Below, in pieces: positions 37,401-46,235 of a stretch of 64,000 nucleotides of DNA; the stretch's first letter is position 1; each line of letters begins with the position of its first letter. The notes under the pieces are model-generated. The model had not been told where the DNA came from, ran no database searches, and worked only from the letters and a program-made list of their open reading frames with translations. This DNA comes from Curvibacter gracilis ATCC BAA-807. GTDB lineage: Bacteria; Pseudomonadota; Gammaproteobacteria; Burkholderiales; Burkholderiaceae_C. The position numbers and the translations under genes are program-made. The stretch spans positions 248,001 to 312,000 of the forward strand of contig NZ_JADZ01000006.1 of NCBI RefSeq assembly GCF_000518645.1, written 5' to 3'.

Positions 37401-37979
37401 ATGGCACAAGAATGCATCAAGGTCATCCAGGAAGAACACACGGCGCTGGCGGCCATGCTGCGCTCCATGCTGATGATGTTGGACCGGGGCCCGGGCGACG
37501 AGCCCGAGAGCTTCTTCGACGTCATGCGGGCCATGCTGTTCTACATCGACGAATTTCCCGAGCGCCTGCACCACCCCAAGGAGTCGGACCTGCTGTTCCC
37601 GCGCGTGGCGCGGCATTCCCCGCATGTGATGACGGTGGTGGAACAGCTGGAGCGTGACCACATGAAGGGCGAGACCGCGGTGCGCGAACTGCAGCACCTG
37701 CTGCTGGCCTGGGAGCTGATGGGCGATGGCCGCCGCAAGCGCTTCGAAGACGAGCTGCGCCGCTACATCGACTTCTACCTGGACCACATGCGGCTCGAAG
37801 AGACCGTGATCATTCCGGAAGCCCGCAAGGTGCTCGACGAGGGCGACTGGAAGGCGCTGGACGAGGCCTTCCTGAGCAACGCCGACCCGCTGGTCAACCC
37901 CAGCCTGCGCGACCCCGCCTACGACCGGCTGTTCACGCGCATCGTGATGCGCGCGCCCAGCCCGGTGGGGCTGGGCTGA
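37401..37979 (+). CDS. hemerythrin-like (HHE) domain protein
   Basis: A 192-residue cytosolic four-helix bundle expected to bind a di-iron centre. Candidate ligands follow the HHE pattern: H13 in EEHTAL, the His pair and Glu in RLHHPKESDLLFP, His in ERDHMKGE, and His/Glu in DHMRLEETVIIPEA. Such proteins sense or store oxygen, NO or iron. It follows the sensor kinase by 72 bp and converges on the outer-membrane channel gene of the second efflux operon. Confidence 0.88.
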   Translation: MAQECIKVIQEEHTALAAMLRSMLMMLDRGPGDEPESFFDVMRAMLFYIDEFPERLHHPKESDLLFPRVARHSPHVMTVVEQLERDHMKGETAVRELQHLLLAWELMGDGRRKRFEDELRRYIDFYLDHMRLEETVIIPEARKVLDEGDWKALDEAFLSNADPLVNPSLRDPAYDRLFTRIVMRAPSPVGLG

Positions 37980-38004
37980 GCGCGTTCCGCCTCGGCACAG
38001 CTTC

Positions 38005-39345
38005 TCAATCGCCGTGCCCGGGCGGCGTCCACATCTGGTGGGCGTCCAGCAGCAGCCGGCTCTGGCTTTCCAGGATGTCCAGGCGGGCCGCATCGGCGTT
38101 CAGCCGGGCCTCCAGCGCCAGGCGACGCGCCTGCAGGGCTTCGCCCAGGGGCAGTTCGCCCAGGCTGTAGGCCCGCCCGGCCAGGCGGGCGCTCTGGTCC
38201 ATGCCTTGCCAGGCAGTCTGCAGGGCTTGCCAGCTGCTTTCACCCTCCGCCGCGTTGATGGCCACGCGCCAGGCTTCCGAGCTCACGCGCTGGCGCACCT
38301 CGTCCACCTTCTGGCGGGCCATCTCGGCCTGGGCCAGGGCGGTCTGCTCGTCGGCCCGGCGCCCGGCGCCGCCCCAGGGCACTGAAACATACACCCCCAG
38401 CACCTGCTCCTGGCCGCCGCGCTCGCGTGCGGCGCGCACGCCCAGCACCGGGTCGCCCTGCCGGTCCAGGCCGGCCCGGCGGGCCACCAGTTCGGCGTGG
38501 CGCGCCTGGGCTTCGGCCAGTTCCAGCTCGTGGTTGTCGGCCAGCACACGCTCGACCCAGTGCTGGGCGGTGTCGGCCAGCCCGGCGGGCGCGGGCAGGT
38601 CCTCCGAGACGGCCGTCAACAAAGGCTGGACATCGGGGTAGCGCAGCAGCAGGTCGGCCTGCAGGGCGCGCAGCCGGGTGCCCGATTGCTGGGCAGCGGC
38701 CTGGGCACGGCCCACGTCGGCATCGGCCTGCAGCAGTTCCAGCCGGGCCGCCTCGCCGGCCTGCAGACGCCGCTGCGCCACCGAGCGCTGCTGCTCGGCC
38801 AGGGCCACCTGCTCGCGCAGGGTCTGCAGGGTGCGGGCCTCGCGCAGCGCGTCGAACCAGGCCTTGAGCAGGGCGCGGGCCGACTCGTGCCAGGTGTCTT
38901 CAAAGTTCAGCATGCCGACTTCGGCTTCGTTGCGGCCCAGGGCCTGGTCGGCCTCGAGCTTGGCGGGCAGGCGCAGGCCGCGTTCCACGGCCAGTTCGCT
39001 TTCGCGGTAGCGCGGCCCGGGCATTTCACGGCGTTGCTGCACGCCGGCCTTGAAGGTCCATTCGTGCGGGCCGGCGTTCAGGCGGGCCTGGCGCCCGGCG
39101 GCGGCATCGACATTGGCGCGTGCCACCTGCACCGTGGGTTGGCGCAGCAGCATGGCGCGCACGCGCTCCTCGGGTGGCAGCACCTTGTGCAAGCGGCCGG
39201 CCCAGGGCAGGGCCACCCGCTCCAGCGTGGCGGCCGGGTCGGTGTGGGCCGGGCCGGGCGGCGTGTCGGCCCAGGCCTGCAGGTTCAGTGCGGTCCACAG
39301 GGCCAGCACCAGCAGGCGTGGCGGGCTGATGTGAGGGCGTGTCAT
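38005..39345 (-). CDS. TolC-family outer-membrane channel of the second RND operon
   Basis: A 446-residue protein with a signal peptide (about 1-26, cleaved near AWAD) and long helical repeats of the CusC/CzcC type. The sequence is unlike the first operon's channel and its position is last, not first. Its ATG overlaps the DUF3240 stop by ATGA, so it is translated from the same message. No lipobox is seen. Confidence 0.87.
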   Translation of the reverse strand: MTRPHISPPRLLVLALWTALNLQAWADTPPGPAHTDPAATLERVALPWAGRLHKVLPPEERVRAMLLRQPTVQVARANVDAAAGRQARLNAGPHEWTFKAGVQQRREMPGPRYRESELAVERGLRLPAKLEADQALGRNEAEVGMLNFEDTWHESARALLKAWFDALREARTLQTLREQVALAEQQRSVAQRRLQAGEAARLELLQADADVGRAQAAAQQSGTRLRALQADLLLRYPDVQPLLTAVSEDLPAPAGLADTAQHWVERVLADNHELELAEAQARHAELVARRAGLDRQGDPVLGVRAARERGGQEQVLGVYVSVPWGGAGRRADEQTALAQAEMARQKVDEVRQRVSSEAWRVAINAAEGESSWQALQTAWQGMDQSARLAGRAYSLGELPLGEALQARRLALEARLNADAARLDILESQSRLLLDAHQMWTPPGHGD

Positions 39346-39695
39346 GCCAGCCTCCCATGCTGCAACAGGGGTGCGCTCCACCAGCTGATGTCGGGGTGCG
39401 GCACGCTGGCCTGCAAGGCCTGGATCAGGGCCGGCACCGTGCGCTCGGCCAGCACGGTCAGCACCAGGGTGCGCCGGGCCCGGCCCTGCACCTGCTCCAT
39501 GGCACTGGGCAGGGCGACGCCGGCACCCAGGCTGTGGCCTTGCAGCACGGTGTAGGGGCCGGGGTGTTCGGGCAGGGCCTGCAGGGCGTCGAGCAGGGTC
39601 TCTTCCAGGGCCTGGGGCAGTGACAGCGTCAGCAGGCACAGTGGCACGGAAGAGGGTGCTGTCAACAATGGGGCAGAAAGGGTTTCAGGGCTCAT
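39342..39695 (-). CDS. DUF3240-like (PII-fold) protein of RND operon
   Basis: A 117-residue protein. The part from LLTLSLPQALEETLLDALQA to VLAERTVPALIQALQA has the beta-alpha-beta pattern of DUF3240, a PII-like fold found with heavy-metal RND pumps, and a GHSLGAGVAL loop lies in between. The function is unknown; a cytosolic regulator of the pump is often assumed. It overlaps the pump stop and the channel start by four bases each, so it is tightly built into the operon. Confidence 0.7.
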   Translation of the reverse strand: MSPETLSAPLLTAPSSVPLCLLTLSLPQALEETLLDALQALPEHPGPYTVLQGHSLGAGVALPSAMEQVQGRARRTLVLTVLAERTVPALIQALQASVPHPDISWWSAPLLQHGRLA

Positions 39696-42600
39696 GCGAG
39701 GGCCTGGCGCGAAGGCCGGTGAAAGTGACGGTACAGCAACGGCAGCAGGAACAGGGTCAGCACGGTGGCGCTGAACAGCCCGCCCATGACCACGATGGCC
39801 AGCGGGCGCTGGATCTCCGAGCCCGGGCCGGTGGCCAGCAGCAGGGGCACCAGGCCCAGGGCGGTGATGCTGGCGGTCATGAGCACGGGGCGCAGGCGGC
39901 GCAGGCAACCCTGGCGCACCACCTCGTCGATCGGCAGGTGGCGCTCGGCGAGCTGGTTGAAGCAGGTCACCAGCACCAGGCCGTTGAGCACGGCAATGCC
40001 CATCAGCGCGATGAAGCCCACCGAGGCCGGCACCGAAAGATACTCACCGGTAGCCCCCAGGGCATACACCCCACCCACCAGAGCGAAGGGGATGTTGGCA
40101 AACACCAGCAGGGCCTGGCGCAGCTGGCCCAGGGTGGCGAACAGCACCAGCAGGATCAGGGCCAGGGCCACCGGCACCACCACGCTCAGGCGGGCCGCCG
40201 CGCGTTGCTGGTTCTCGAACTGCCCACCCCAGGCCAGCAGGTAGCCGGGCGGCAGCTTGACCTCACGGGCCACCGCGGCTTTGGCTTCGTCCACAAAGCC
40301 CACCAGATCGCGGTCGCGCACATTGGCGCGCACCACCGACATGCGCATGGATTTTTCGCGGTCGATCTTCACCGGGCCGTCCACCACGCGGATGTCGGCC
40401 ACCTGGCTCAAGGGCACCGAGGCGCCATCGGGCAGGGGCAGGCGCAACTGGGAGAACTGCTCGGGGGCCATGCGCAGCGCATCGCTGCCACGGATCATCA
40501 GCGGCACGCGCCGGATGCCCTGCACCACGGTGCCGCTGCGCCGGCCTTCCAGCAGGGCCCGCAGATCGTTCTGCACCTGCTCGACGGACAGGCCCAGGCG
40601 GCCCACGGCGGCCCGGTCGATGGCCACGCTGAGGTACTGCACGCCCTCGTTCTGCGCGGTGATCACGTCTTCGCTGCCGGGCACGCCCTGCACCACCTGC
40701 ACGATCTGCGTGGCCAGGCGGGCCAGCTCCTGCGGGTCGGGGCCGAACACCTTGATGGCCAGGTCGCCCCGCACACCCGAGAGCATTTCGGAGGTGCGCA
40801 TCTCGATGGGCTGGGTGAAGCTGAGGTTGATGCCGGGCACCGGGGCCACGGCTTCGCGCAGCGCGTCGATCAACGCATCCTTGCTGGCAAAGCGCCAGGT
40901 GTCGCGCGGCTTGAGCACCAGGAAGGTGTCGGTGTCGTTGAAGCCCATGGGGTCCAGCCCCAGTTCATCAGCGCCCACCCGGGCCACGATGCCCGAGACT
41001 TCGGGCACGGTCTTCAGGATGCGGCGCTGCAGCTCCAGGTCGGTGGCGCTGGAGGCATCGAGCGAGATCGAAGGCAGCTTTTCGACCTGCAGGATCACGT
41101 CGCCCTCATCGAGCGAGGGCATGAACGATTTGCCCAGCAGCGGAAACACCGCCAGCGCGCCGGCCAGGGCCAGCACCGAGCCCAGCACCACGCTCTTGCC
41201 GTGGCCCAGGGCCCAGTCGAGCAGCGGGGTGTAGAGCGCCTCCAGCCGGCGCACCAGCCAGGGCGCCTGGTGCAGCTTGTGCCCGGGCTGGGGCAGGCGC
41301 AAAAGCCACGAGGCCAGCGCCGGGATCACGGTCAGCGACAGCAGCAAGGAGGCGCCGAGCGCGAACACGATGGTCAGCGCCACCGGGCTGAACAGCTTGC
41401 CCTCCAGGCCCTGCAGTGTGAGCAGGGGCAGGAACACGATCATGATGATGGCCACGCCGGCACCCACGGGCTGGGCCACCTCGACGGTGGCGCGGTACAC
41501 GTGGTAGCGGTTGGGCAGGGCCAGGGCCGGGCCGTGCAGGCTGCTCTGGCGCGCCTCGATGTTCTCCACCACCACCACCGCCGCATCGACCAGCATGCCG
41601 ATGGCGATCGCCAGGCCGCCCAGCGACATCAGGTTGGCCGACAGGCCCCACTGCTGCATCAGCACAAAGGTGGCCAGCGCCGACAGCGGCAGGATCAGCG
41701 CCACCACCAGGGCGGCGCGCAGGTTGCCCAGGAACAGCAGCAGCAACACCCCCACCAGCACGATGGCCTCGCCCAGCGCCTTGGTGACGGTGCCCACGGC
41801 GCGGTCGACCAGTTGGCCGCGGTCGTAGAAGGGCACGATGCTGATGCCCGGGGGCAGGGTGGGGCCCAGGGCGTCGAGGGTGGCGCGCACCTCGCGCACC
41901 AGCTGGCGCGCGTTGGCGCCACGCAGGCCCAGCACCAGGCCTTGCACGGTCTCGCCGCTGCCGTTGCGGGTCACGGCGCCATAGCGTGCCAGCTCGCCCA
42001 GGCGCACCGTGGCCAGGTCGCCCACGCGCACCGACTGGCCGTCGCGCGCAGTGATGGCGATGGCGCGCACATCGTCCAGGTTGCGGATGCTGCCCTCGCT
42101 GCGCACCAGCAAGGACTCTTCGCCGGCCTGCAGGCGGCCGGCGCCGTCGTTGCGGTTGTTGCCCTCGAGGGCGGTCTGCAGCTGGCTCAGTGCGATGTGG
42201 CGGGCCGCCAGGGCCGCCATGTCGGGCACCACCTCGAAGGTCTGCACCATGCCGCCCAGCGAGTTGACGTCGGCCACGCCGTTGATGCCGCGCAGGCGCG
42301 GGCGGATCAGGGTGTCGAGCACGATGCGGCGCTCGGCCAGGCTGGCCTCGCCCTCCAGGGTGAACATGAACATCTCGCCCAGCGGGGTGGTGATGGGGGC
42401 CAGCCCGCCGCCGATGCCGGGGGGCAGTTCACCCATCACGCCGTTGAGCCGTTCGCTGACCTGTTGGCGCGCCCAGTAGATGTCGGTGCCGTCGGCAAAG
42501 TCGAGCGTGATGTCGGCGATGGCGTACTTGCTGCTGGAGCGCAGCATGACTTGTTTGGGGATGCCCAGCAGCTCTTGTTCGAGCGGGGCGACGATGCGCG

Positions 42601-42790
42601 ACTCGACCTCGGCCGGGGTCATGCCGGGGGCTTTCAGGATGATCTTGACCTGGGTGCTCGACACATCGGGAAAGGCGTCGATGGGCAGGTCGCGCAGGGC
42701 CAGCAGGCCGGCGCCGATCAGGCCCAGGGTCAGCACCAGGGTGAACAGGCGCTGCGACAGCGCCAGGGCAATCAGACGGGCCAGCATCAT
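39692..42790 (-). CDS. HME-RND efflux pump (CusA-like)
   Basis: A 1,032-residue twelve-segment proton-driven pump. The start is typical (LPIDAFPDVSSTQVKI). The TM4 motif AIAIGMLVDAAVVVVEN has no first Asp, as in Cu+/Ag+ exporters of the CusA kind and some uncharacterised HME groups, in contrast to the first pump. The ATG at 42790 (ATGATG) overlaps the adaptor stop; a longer frame upstream is out of character. It lies between the adaptor gene and the DUF3240 gene. Confidence 0.9.
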   Translation of the reverse strand: MMLARLIALALSQRLFTLVLTLGLIGAGLLALRDLPIDAFPDVSSTQVKIILKAPGMTPAEVESRIVAPLEQELLGIPKQVMLRSSSKYAIADITLDFADGTDIYWARQQVSERLNGVMGELPPGIGGGLAPITTPLGEMFMFTLEGEASLAERRIVLDTLIRPRLRGINGVADVNSLGGMVQTFEVVPDMAALAARHIALSQLQTALEGNNRNDGAGRLQAGEESLLVRSEGSIRNLDDVRAIAITARDGQSVRVGDLATVRLGELARYGAVTRNGSGETVQGLVLGLRGANARQLVREVRATLDALGPTLPPGISIVPFYDRGQLVDRAVGTVTKALGEAIVLVGVLLLLFLGNLRAALVVALILPLSALATFVLMQQWGLSANLMSLGGLAIAIGMLVDAAVVVVENIEARQSSLHGPALALPNRYHVYRATVEVAQPVGAGVAIIMIVFLPLLTLQGLEGKLFSPVALTIVFALGASLLLSLTVIPALASWLLRLPQPGHKLHQAPWLVRRLEALYTPLLDWALGHGKSVVLGSVLALAGALAVFPLLGKSFMPSLDEGDVILQVEKLPSISLDASSATDLELQRRILKTVPEVSGIVARVGADELGLDPMGFNDTDTFLVLKPRDTWRFASKDALIDALREAVAPVPGINLSFTQPIEMRTSEMLSGVRGDLAIKVFGPDPQELARLATQIVQVVQGVPGSEDVITAQNEGVQYLSVAIDRAAVGRLGLSVEQVQNDLRALLEGRRSGTVVQGIRRVPLMIRGSDALRMAPEQFSQLRLPLPDGASVPLSQVADIRVVDGPVKIDREKSMRMSVVRANVRDRDLVGFVDEAKAAVAREVKLPPGYLLAWGGQFENQQRAAARLSVVVPVALALILLVLFATLGQLRQALLVFANIPFALVGGVYALGATGEYLSVPASVGFIALMGIAVLNGLVLVTCFNQLAERHLPIDEVVRQGCLRRLRPVLMTASITALGLVPLLLATGPGSEIQRPLAIVVMGGLFSATVLTLFLLPLLYRHFHRPSRQALA

Positions 42791-43992
42791 TGGGCCTTGG
42801 TCGGGGTGGTGGGGGCGCTGGGTGGGCTGGATGAGGCAGGGGCTTGTGCAGGCGCGCCTTCCAGGCCCAGCCCCTGCCACAGGCCCTTGAGGGCCGCAGT
42901 GCCTTGCACCACCACCTCGTCACCGGCCTTCAAGCCGCTGAGCACGGTGATCTGCGTGCCGCCGGCGGCACCGGTGCGCACGGCCACGGGTTCGTAGCCC
43001 TGGGCGCGTTTCACGAACACATGGGGCTGGCCCTCGTGCTGCACCAGGGCGGCGGTGGGCACGCTGATGGCGCCGCTGGCGGGCAGGGTGGCGCCCGCGT
43101 GCAGTTGCACGAACTGGTTCACGCGCAGGCAGTTCTCGCTGCCGCTGAAATCGGCGCGCAGCAGGGCCGCCTGGCTGGCGCTGCTGACCTGGGGCGTGAT
43201 GGCCGCCAGGCGTGCCGGGGTCTTGCAGCCGTCGACCTTCAGGGTGTCACCCACTTTCAGCCAGGCCAGTTGCTGCTGGCTGGCCTGCACCTCGATGCTG
43301 AGCAGGCCGGCGCGTGCCAGCCTGGCCACCGGCATGCCGGCGTCCAGGCGCTGGCCCGGGGTGGCCGAGAGCTCCAGCACCGTGCCGCTGGCCGGGGCCA
43401 CCAGGGTGAGGCTGGCGTCGAGTGCCGGGTGCTTGAGTTGCTGGGCCGACACTCCGGCCAGGCGCAGGGCCTGGCTGCGCTCGTCCAGCGTCACCTGCGC
43501 CATGCGGGCCTGGCCGCGGGTTTCGCGCAGGCGTTGCTCGGCAATGATGCCCTCGGCAAACAGCTGCTCGTCGCGTTGCAGGCGCTCACGCGCCAGCTGG
43601 GCCTGGGTGTCGGCCTGCAGCCAGTCGCGCTGCCATTCGACCAGTTGCGGGCTGAGCAGGCGGGCCACGGGCGTGCCGGCGCGCACGCTCTGGCCGGGGT
43701 TGACCAGCACGGCCTGCACCACGCCGGCCACCGGGGCACTGACCAGGTCGGTGGCCTGGCTGGGCAGCATCACCGTGCCTTGCAACACCAGGTTGGCACC
43801 GGTGTTGGCGGCGCTGGCGGTCTGGGCGACCTGGGTGCGCAGGTGGGCGGCCTCGGCCTGGGCCGGGCTGAGCTTGAGCAGTTCGGCCGCCTGGGAGGGC
43901 ACCCAGGCCAGCAGGGCCAGGGTGAGGCCGGCAAGCACGGGTTGCCACAGAGGCCGTGGGCGCAGGGAGAAGGGGCGGAGTTTCATGGGCAT
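42787..43992 (-). CDS. RND periplasmic adaptor (CusB/CzcB type)
   Basis: A 401-residue membrane-fusion protein with a signal peptide (about 1-35, ends SQAAE), lipoyl halves (GVVQAVLVNPGQSVRAGTPV and SGTVLELSATPGQRLDAGMP), a helical hairpin at about 125-175, and barrel domains ending KAGDEVVVQGTAALKGLW. The tail is Pro/Ser-rich. It starts 44 bp after the kinase stop; ATG at 43992 or 43986 are both possible. No CusF-like metallochaperone domain is attached. Confidence 0.88.
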   Translation of the reverse strand: MPMKLRPFSLRPRPLWQPVLAGLTLALLAWVPSQAAELLKLSPAQAEAAHLRTQVAQTASAANTGANLVLQGTVMLPSQATDLVSAPVAGVVQAVLVNPGQSVRAGTPVARLLSPQLVEWQRDWLQADTQAQLARERLQRDEQLFAEGIIAEQRLRETRGQARMAQVTLDERSQALRLAGVSAQQLKHPALDASLTLVAPASGTVLELSATPGQRLDAGMPVARLARAGLLSIEVQASQQQLAWLKVGDTLKVDGCKTPARLAAITPQVSSASQAALLRADFSGSENCLRVNQFVQLHAGATLPASGAISVPTAALVQHEGQPHVFVKRAQGYEPVAVRTGAAGGTQITVLSGLKAGDEVVVQGTAALKGLWQGLGLEGAPAQAPASSSPPSAPTTPTKAQ

Positions 43993-44011
43993 ATTCTGGA
44001 GCGAGGCTCCG

Positions 44012-44045
44012 AGCCTAGGGCCCGCACCTTAATGTTTCATGAATG
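44012..44045 (-). promoter_or_regulatory. possible internal promoter of the second RND operon
   Basis: On the minus strand CATT occurs twice 11 bp apart (44045 and 44034), overlapping the end of the kinase gene, and TAGGCT (44017-44012), a -10-like element, follows 13 bp later. This could be the response-regulator site for the adaptor-pump genes. The evidence is weak. Confidence 0.3.
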
Positions 44046-45491
44046 GGCGGGCAGCAACTCCAGCGTCACGCACAGCCCCGGGTGGCTCGGGTCGGTGCAC
44101 TCCGGTGCGGGCGACTGCAGGTTCAGGCGGCCGCCCTGGCGTTCGATGATGGCGCTGACGATGGACAGGCCCAGGCCGTAGCCGGGTTGCGGGGTGTTGC
44201 GTGGCGGCGGGCCTTCGGCTGGGGCTGAGCTTGTGGTTGCGGCTTGCGCCTGCTGGTGGTGGCGCTGCAGCAGGTCGGCCTGGCGTTCGGGCGGGATGCC
44301 GGGGCCGCAGTCGCTCACGCTGAGCCGGGCCGGCAGCTGCACGCCCAGCACGATGGGGCCTTGGGGGGCGTGGCGGGCCGCGTTTTCGAGCAGGTTGCGC
44401 AAGGCGATGGCCAGGGCGTCGAAGTCGCCCAGGGCCTCGGGCTCACCGTGCTCGGGCAGTTGCAGTTGCAGCCGGTTGAGCAGGGCCGGGTCGGCCCAGA
44501 ACTCTTGCGCCACGGCGGCGGCCAGGCGGGTCAGCGGCACGCGCTCGCGCGCCAGGGCGGCGCCTGATTCGGCACGCGACATCTGCAGCAGCTTCTCGGT
44601 GCGCCGGCTCAATTGGGCCAGCGAGTCCAGCGCGTGCTGCAGTTCGCGCTGCACCACTTCGGTGGGTTGCTGCCCCAGCAGGGCCTGCACGCCTTGCAGG
44701 CGCAGGCGGGTGGTGGCCAGCGGGGTGCGCAGCTCATGGGCGGCGTTGGCGGCCAGGGCGCGCTCGGTGTCCAGGGCGCCAGAGAGGCGCTGCAGCAGGT
44801 GGTTGCTGCGCTCGGTGATCACGGTCAGCTCGGCCGGCAGGCCGGCGCTGGACAAGGGGCTCAGGTTGCGGTCGCTGCGTTCGCGGATCTGGTCGGCCAG
44901 CGCGCCCACGCTGGCCAGCTCGCGCTGCGTGATGTGGCGGATCAGCAGGGCCAGAAAGGGCAGCAGGCCCAGCAGGGGCAGCAGCAGCGACAGCACGATG
45001 TCGATCTGGGTGTGCTGGCGGTGCTGCAGCGCGTCGGCCACATGGATGCGGGCCTGGCGGGTGGGGTGGGTCAGGCTGAAGACGCGCCAGGCGCCTTGCT
45101 CCGAAAAACCGTAGCGCACCTCGGGCGCCAGCACCTCGGTGGGGGCGTCGGCCGAGCGCAGCAGCAGCCGGCCCTCGGGGCTGGTGATCTGGTAGATCAG
45201 GTGGTGCGGTGCCAGGTGCAGCGGAAAGCTGCCCGAGCGCGGCGGCGGGGCCTCGCCCAGCACCGGGCTGGCACCGTGCTCCTCCATCTCGTGGCTGACC
45301 AGGTCGAGCAGGCGCCAGGCGCTTTCGCTGAGGGCGCTGTCGTACACGTCGTTGACTTCGGTGCGCACATACCAGGTGGTGCCCAGCGCGGTCATCAGCC
45401 ACAGCGCGCAGACCCACAGCACCAGGCTGCGGCTGAGGCGGGCCGACAGGCTGGCAGGTGGGCGGTCGGGTGGGCGGGCCGGGGTGGGCAT
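44037..45491 (-). CDS. sensor histidine kinase of the second RND operon
   Basis: A 484-residue membrane kinase: TM1 about 22-42, periplasmic sensor 43-162, TM2 about 165-186, HAMP-like linker, HisKA with H252 in NAAHELRTPLAT, and HATPase with NLLENAARHAPQG, DCGPGIPPE and GYGLGLSIV. Between the DCGPGIP and GLGL boxes lies a Gln/Ala/Pro-rich stretch of about 27 residues that enlarges the ATP lid. It follows its regulator by 13 bp and precedes the adaptor. Confidence 0.9.
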   Translation of the reverse strand: MPTPARPPDRPPASLSARLSRSLVLWVCALWLMTALGTTWYVRTEVNDVYDSALSESAWRLLDLVSHEMEEHGASPVLGEAPPPRSGSFPLHLAPHHLIYQITSPEGRLLLRSADAPTEVLAPEVRYGFSEQGAWRVFSLTHPTRQARIHVADALQHRQHTQIDIVLSLLLPLLGLLPFLALLIRHITQRELASVGALADQIRERSDRNLSPLSSAGLPAELTVITERSNHLLQRLSGALDTERALAANAAHELRTPLATTRLRLQGVQALLGQQPTEVVQRELQHALDSLAQLSRRTEKLLQMSRAESGAALARERVPLTRLAAAVAQEFWADPALLNRLQLQLPEHGEPEALGDFDALAIALRNLLENAARHAPQGPIVLGVQLPARLSVSDCGPGIPPERQADLLQRHHQQAQAATTSSAPAEGPPPRNTPQPGYGLGLSIVSAIIERQGGRLNLQSPAPECTDPSHPGLCVTLELLPAHS

Positions 45492-45504
45492 GGGCGTCAG
45501 AACC

Positions 45505-46179
45505 TCAGACCCCGGCGTCGCCGGCCAGGCGGTAGCCCAGGCCGCGCAGGGTCTGGATGCGTTCGCGCCCGATCTTGCGGCGCAGGTTGCTGATGAACAC
45601 CTCCAGGGTGTTGCTGTCGGTGTCGTCGTCGAAGCCGTACAGGGCGTCGAGCAGGCTTTCGCGGCTGTGGATGCGTTCGGGACGGCTGGCCATCACGCGC
45701 AGCAGCGCCCATTCCTTGGCCGTGAGCTCCACCGCCTGGCCGTTGACGCGCACCCGGTCGCGCGCCAGGTCCACGCTCAGGCTGCCCAGGGTGAGCGTGG
45801 CACCCTGGCCGCTGGCGCCGCCGCGGCGGCGCTCCACCGCACGCAGCCGGGCCAGCAGTTCTTCGGGATCGAAGGGTTTGACCAGGTAGTCGTCGGCCCC
45901 GGCGTCCAGGCCCCGGATGCGGTCGGTGATCTGGTCGCGCGCCGTCAGCACGATGACGCTGCTGTCGGGGTGCTGGCGCTGCAACAGGGGCAGCAGGCCG
46001 AGCCCGTCGCCGTCGGGCAGGTGCAGGTCCAGCAGCACCGCCCCCCAGTGCGCGGCCGGCAGGGTGGCGCGGGCCTGGGCCAGCGTGCCGGCGGTGTCGA
46101 CCACAAAGCCCTTGGCGCGCAAGAAGCTGGCCAGGGCCTCGCTCAGCTGGGGGTCGTCTTCGATCAGCAGGATTCTCAT
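45505..46179 (-). CDS. OmpR-family response regulator of the second RND operon
   Basis: A 224-residue regulator with IEDD, phosphoacceptor D51 in LLDLHLPDGDGL, the T-loop VLTARD, KPFD, and a winged helix ending RGLGYRL. It resembles QseB/PmrA/CzcR-like regulators and lacks the insertion of the other regulator. It is first in the order regulator, kinase, adaptor, pump, DUF3240, channel, so the system may amplify its own expression. Confidence 0.92.
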   Translation of the reverse strand: MRILLIEDDPQLSEALASFLRAKGFVVDTAGTLAQARATLPAAHWGAVLLDLHLPDGDGLGLLPLLQRQHPDSSVIVLTARDQITDRIRGLDAGADDYLVKPFDPEELLARLRAVERRRGGASGQGATLTLGSLSVDLARDRVRVNGQAVELTAKEWALLRVMASRPERIHSRESLLDALYGFDDDTDSNTLEVFISNLRRKIGRERIQTLRGLGYRLAGDAGV

Positions 46180-46235
46180 GGGGCGCTTGGTGGCTCTCGC
46201 GGGGAGCCCGATGTTACGCCCTGAGCACCCCGCGC

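Noticed and set aside
22000-46200. Metal-resistance genomic island
   Set aside because: No integrase, transposase, tRNA or flanking direct repeats were found, and composition looks like the neighbours; an island remains possible but is not supported.
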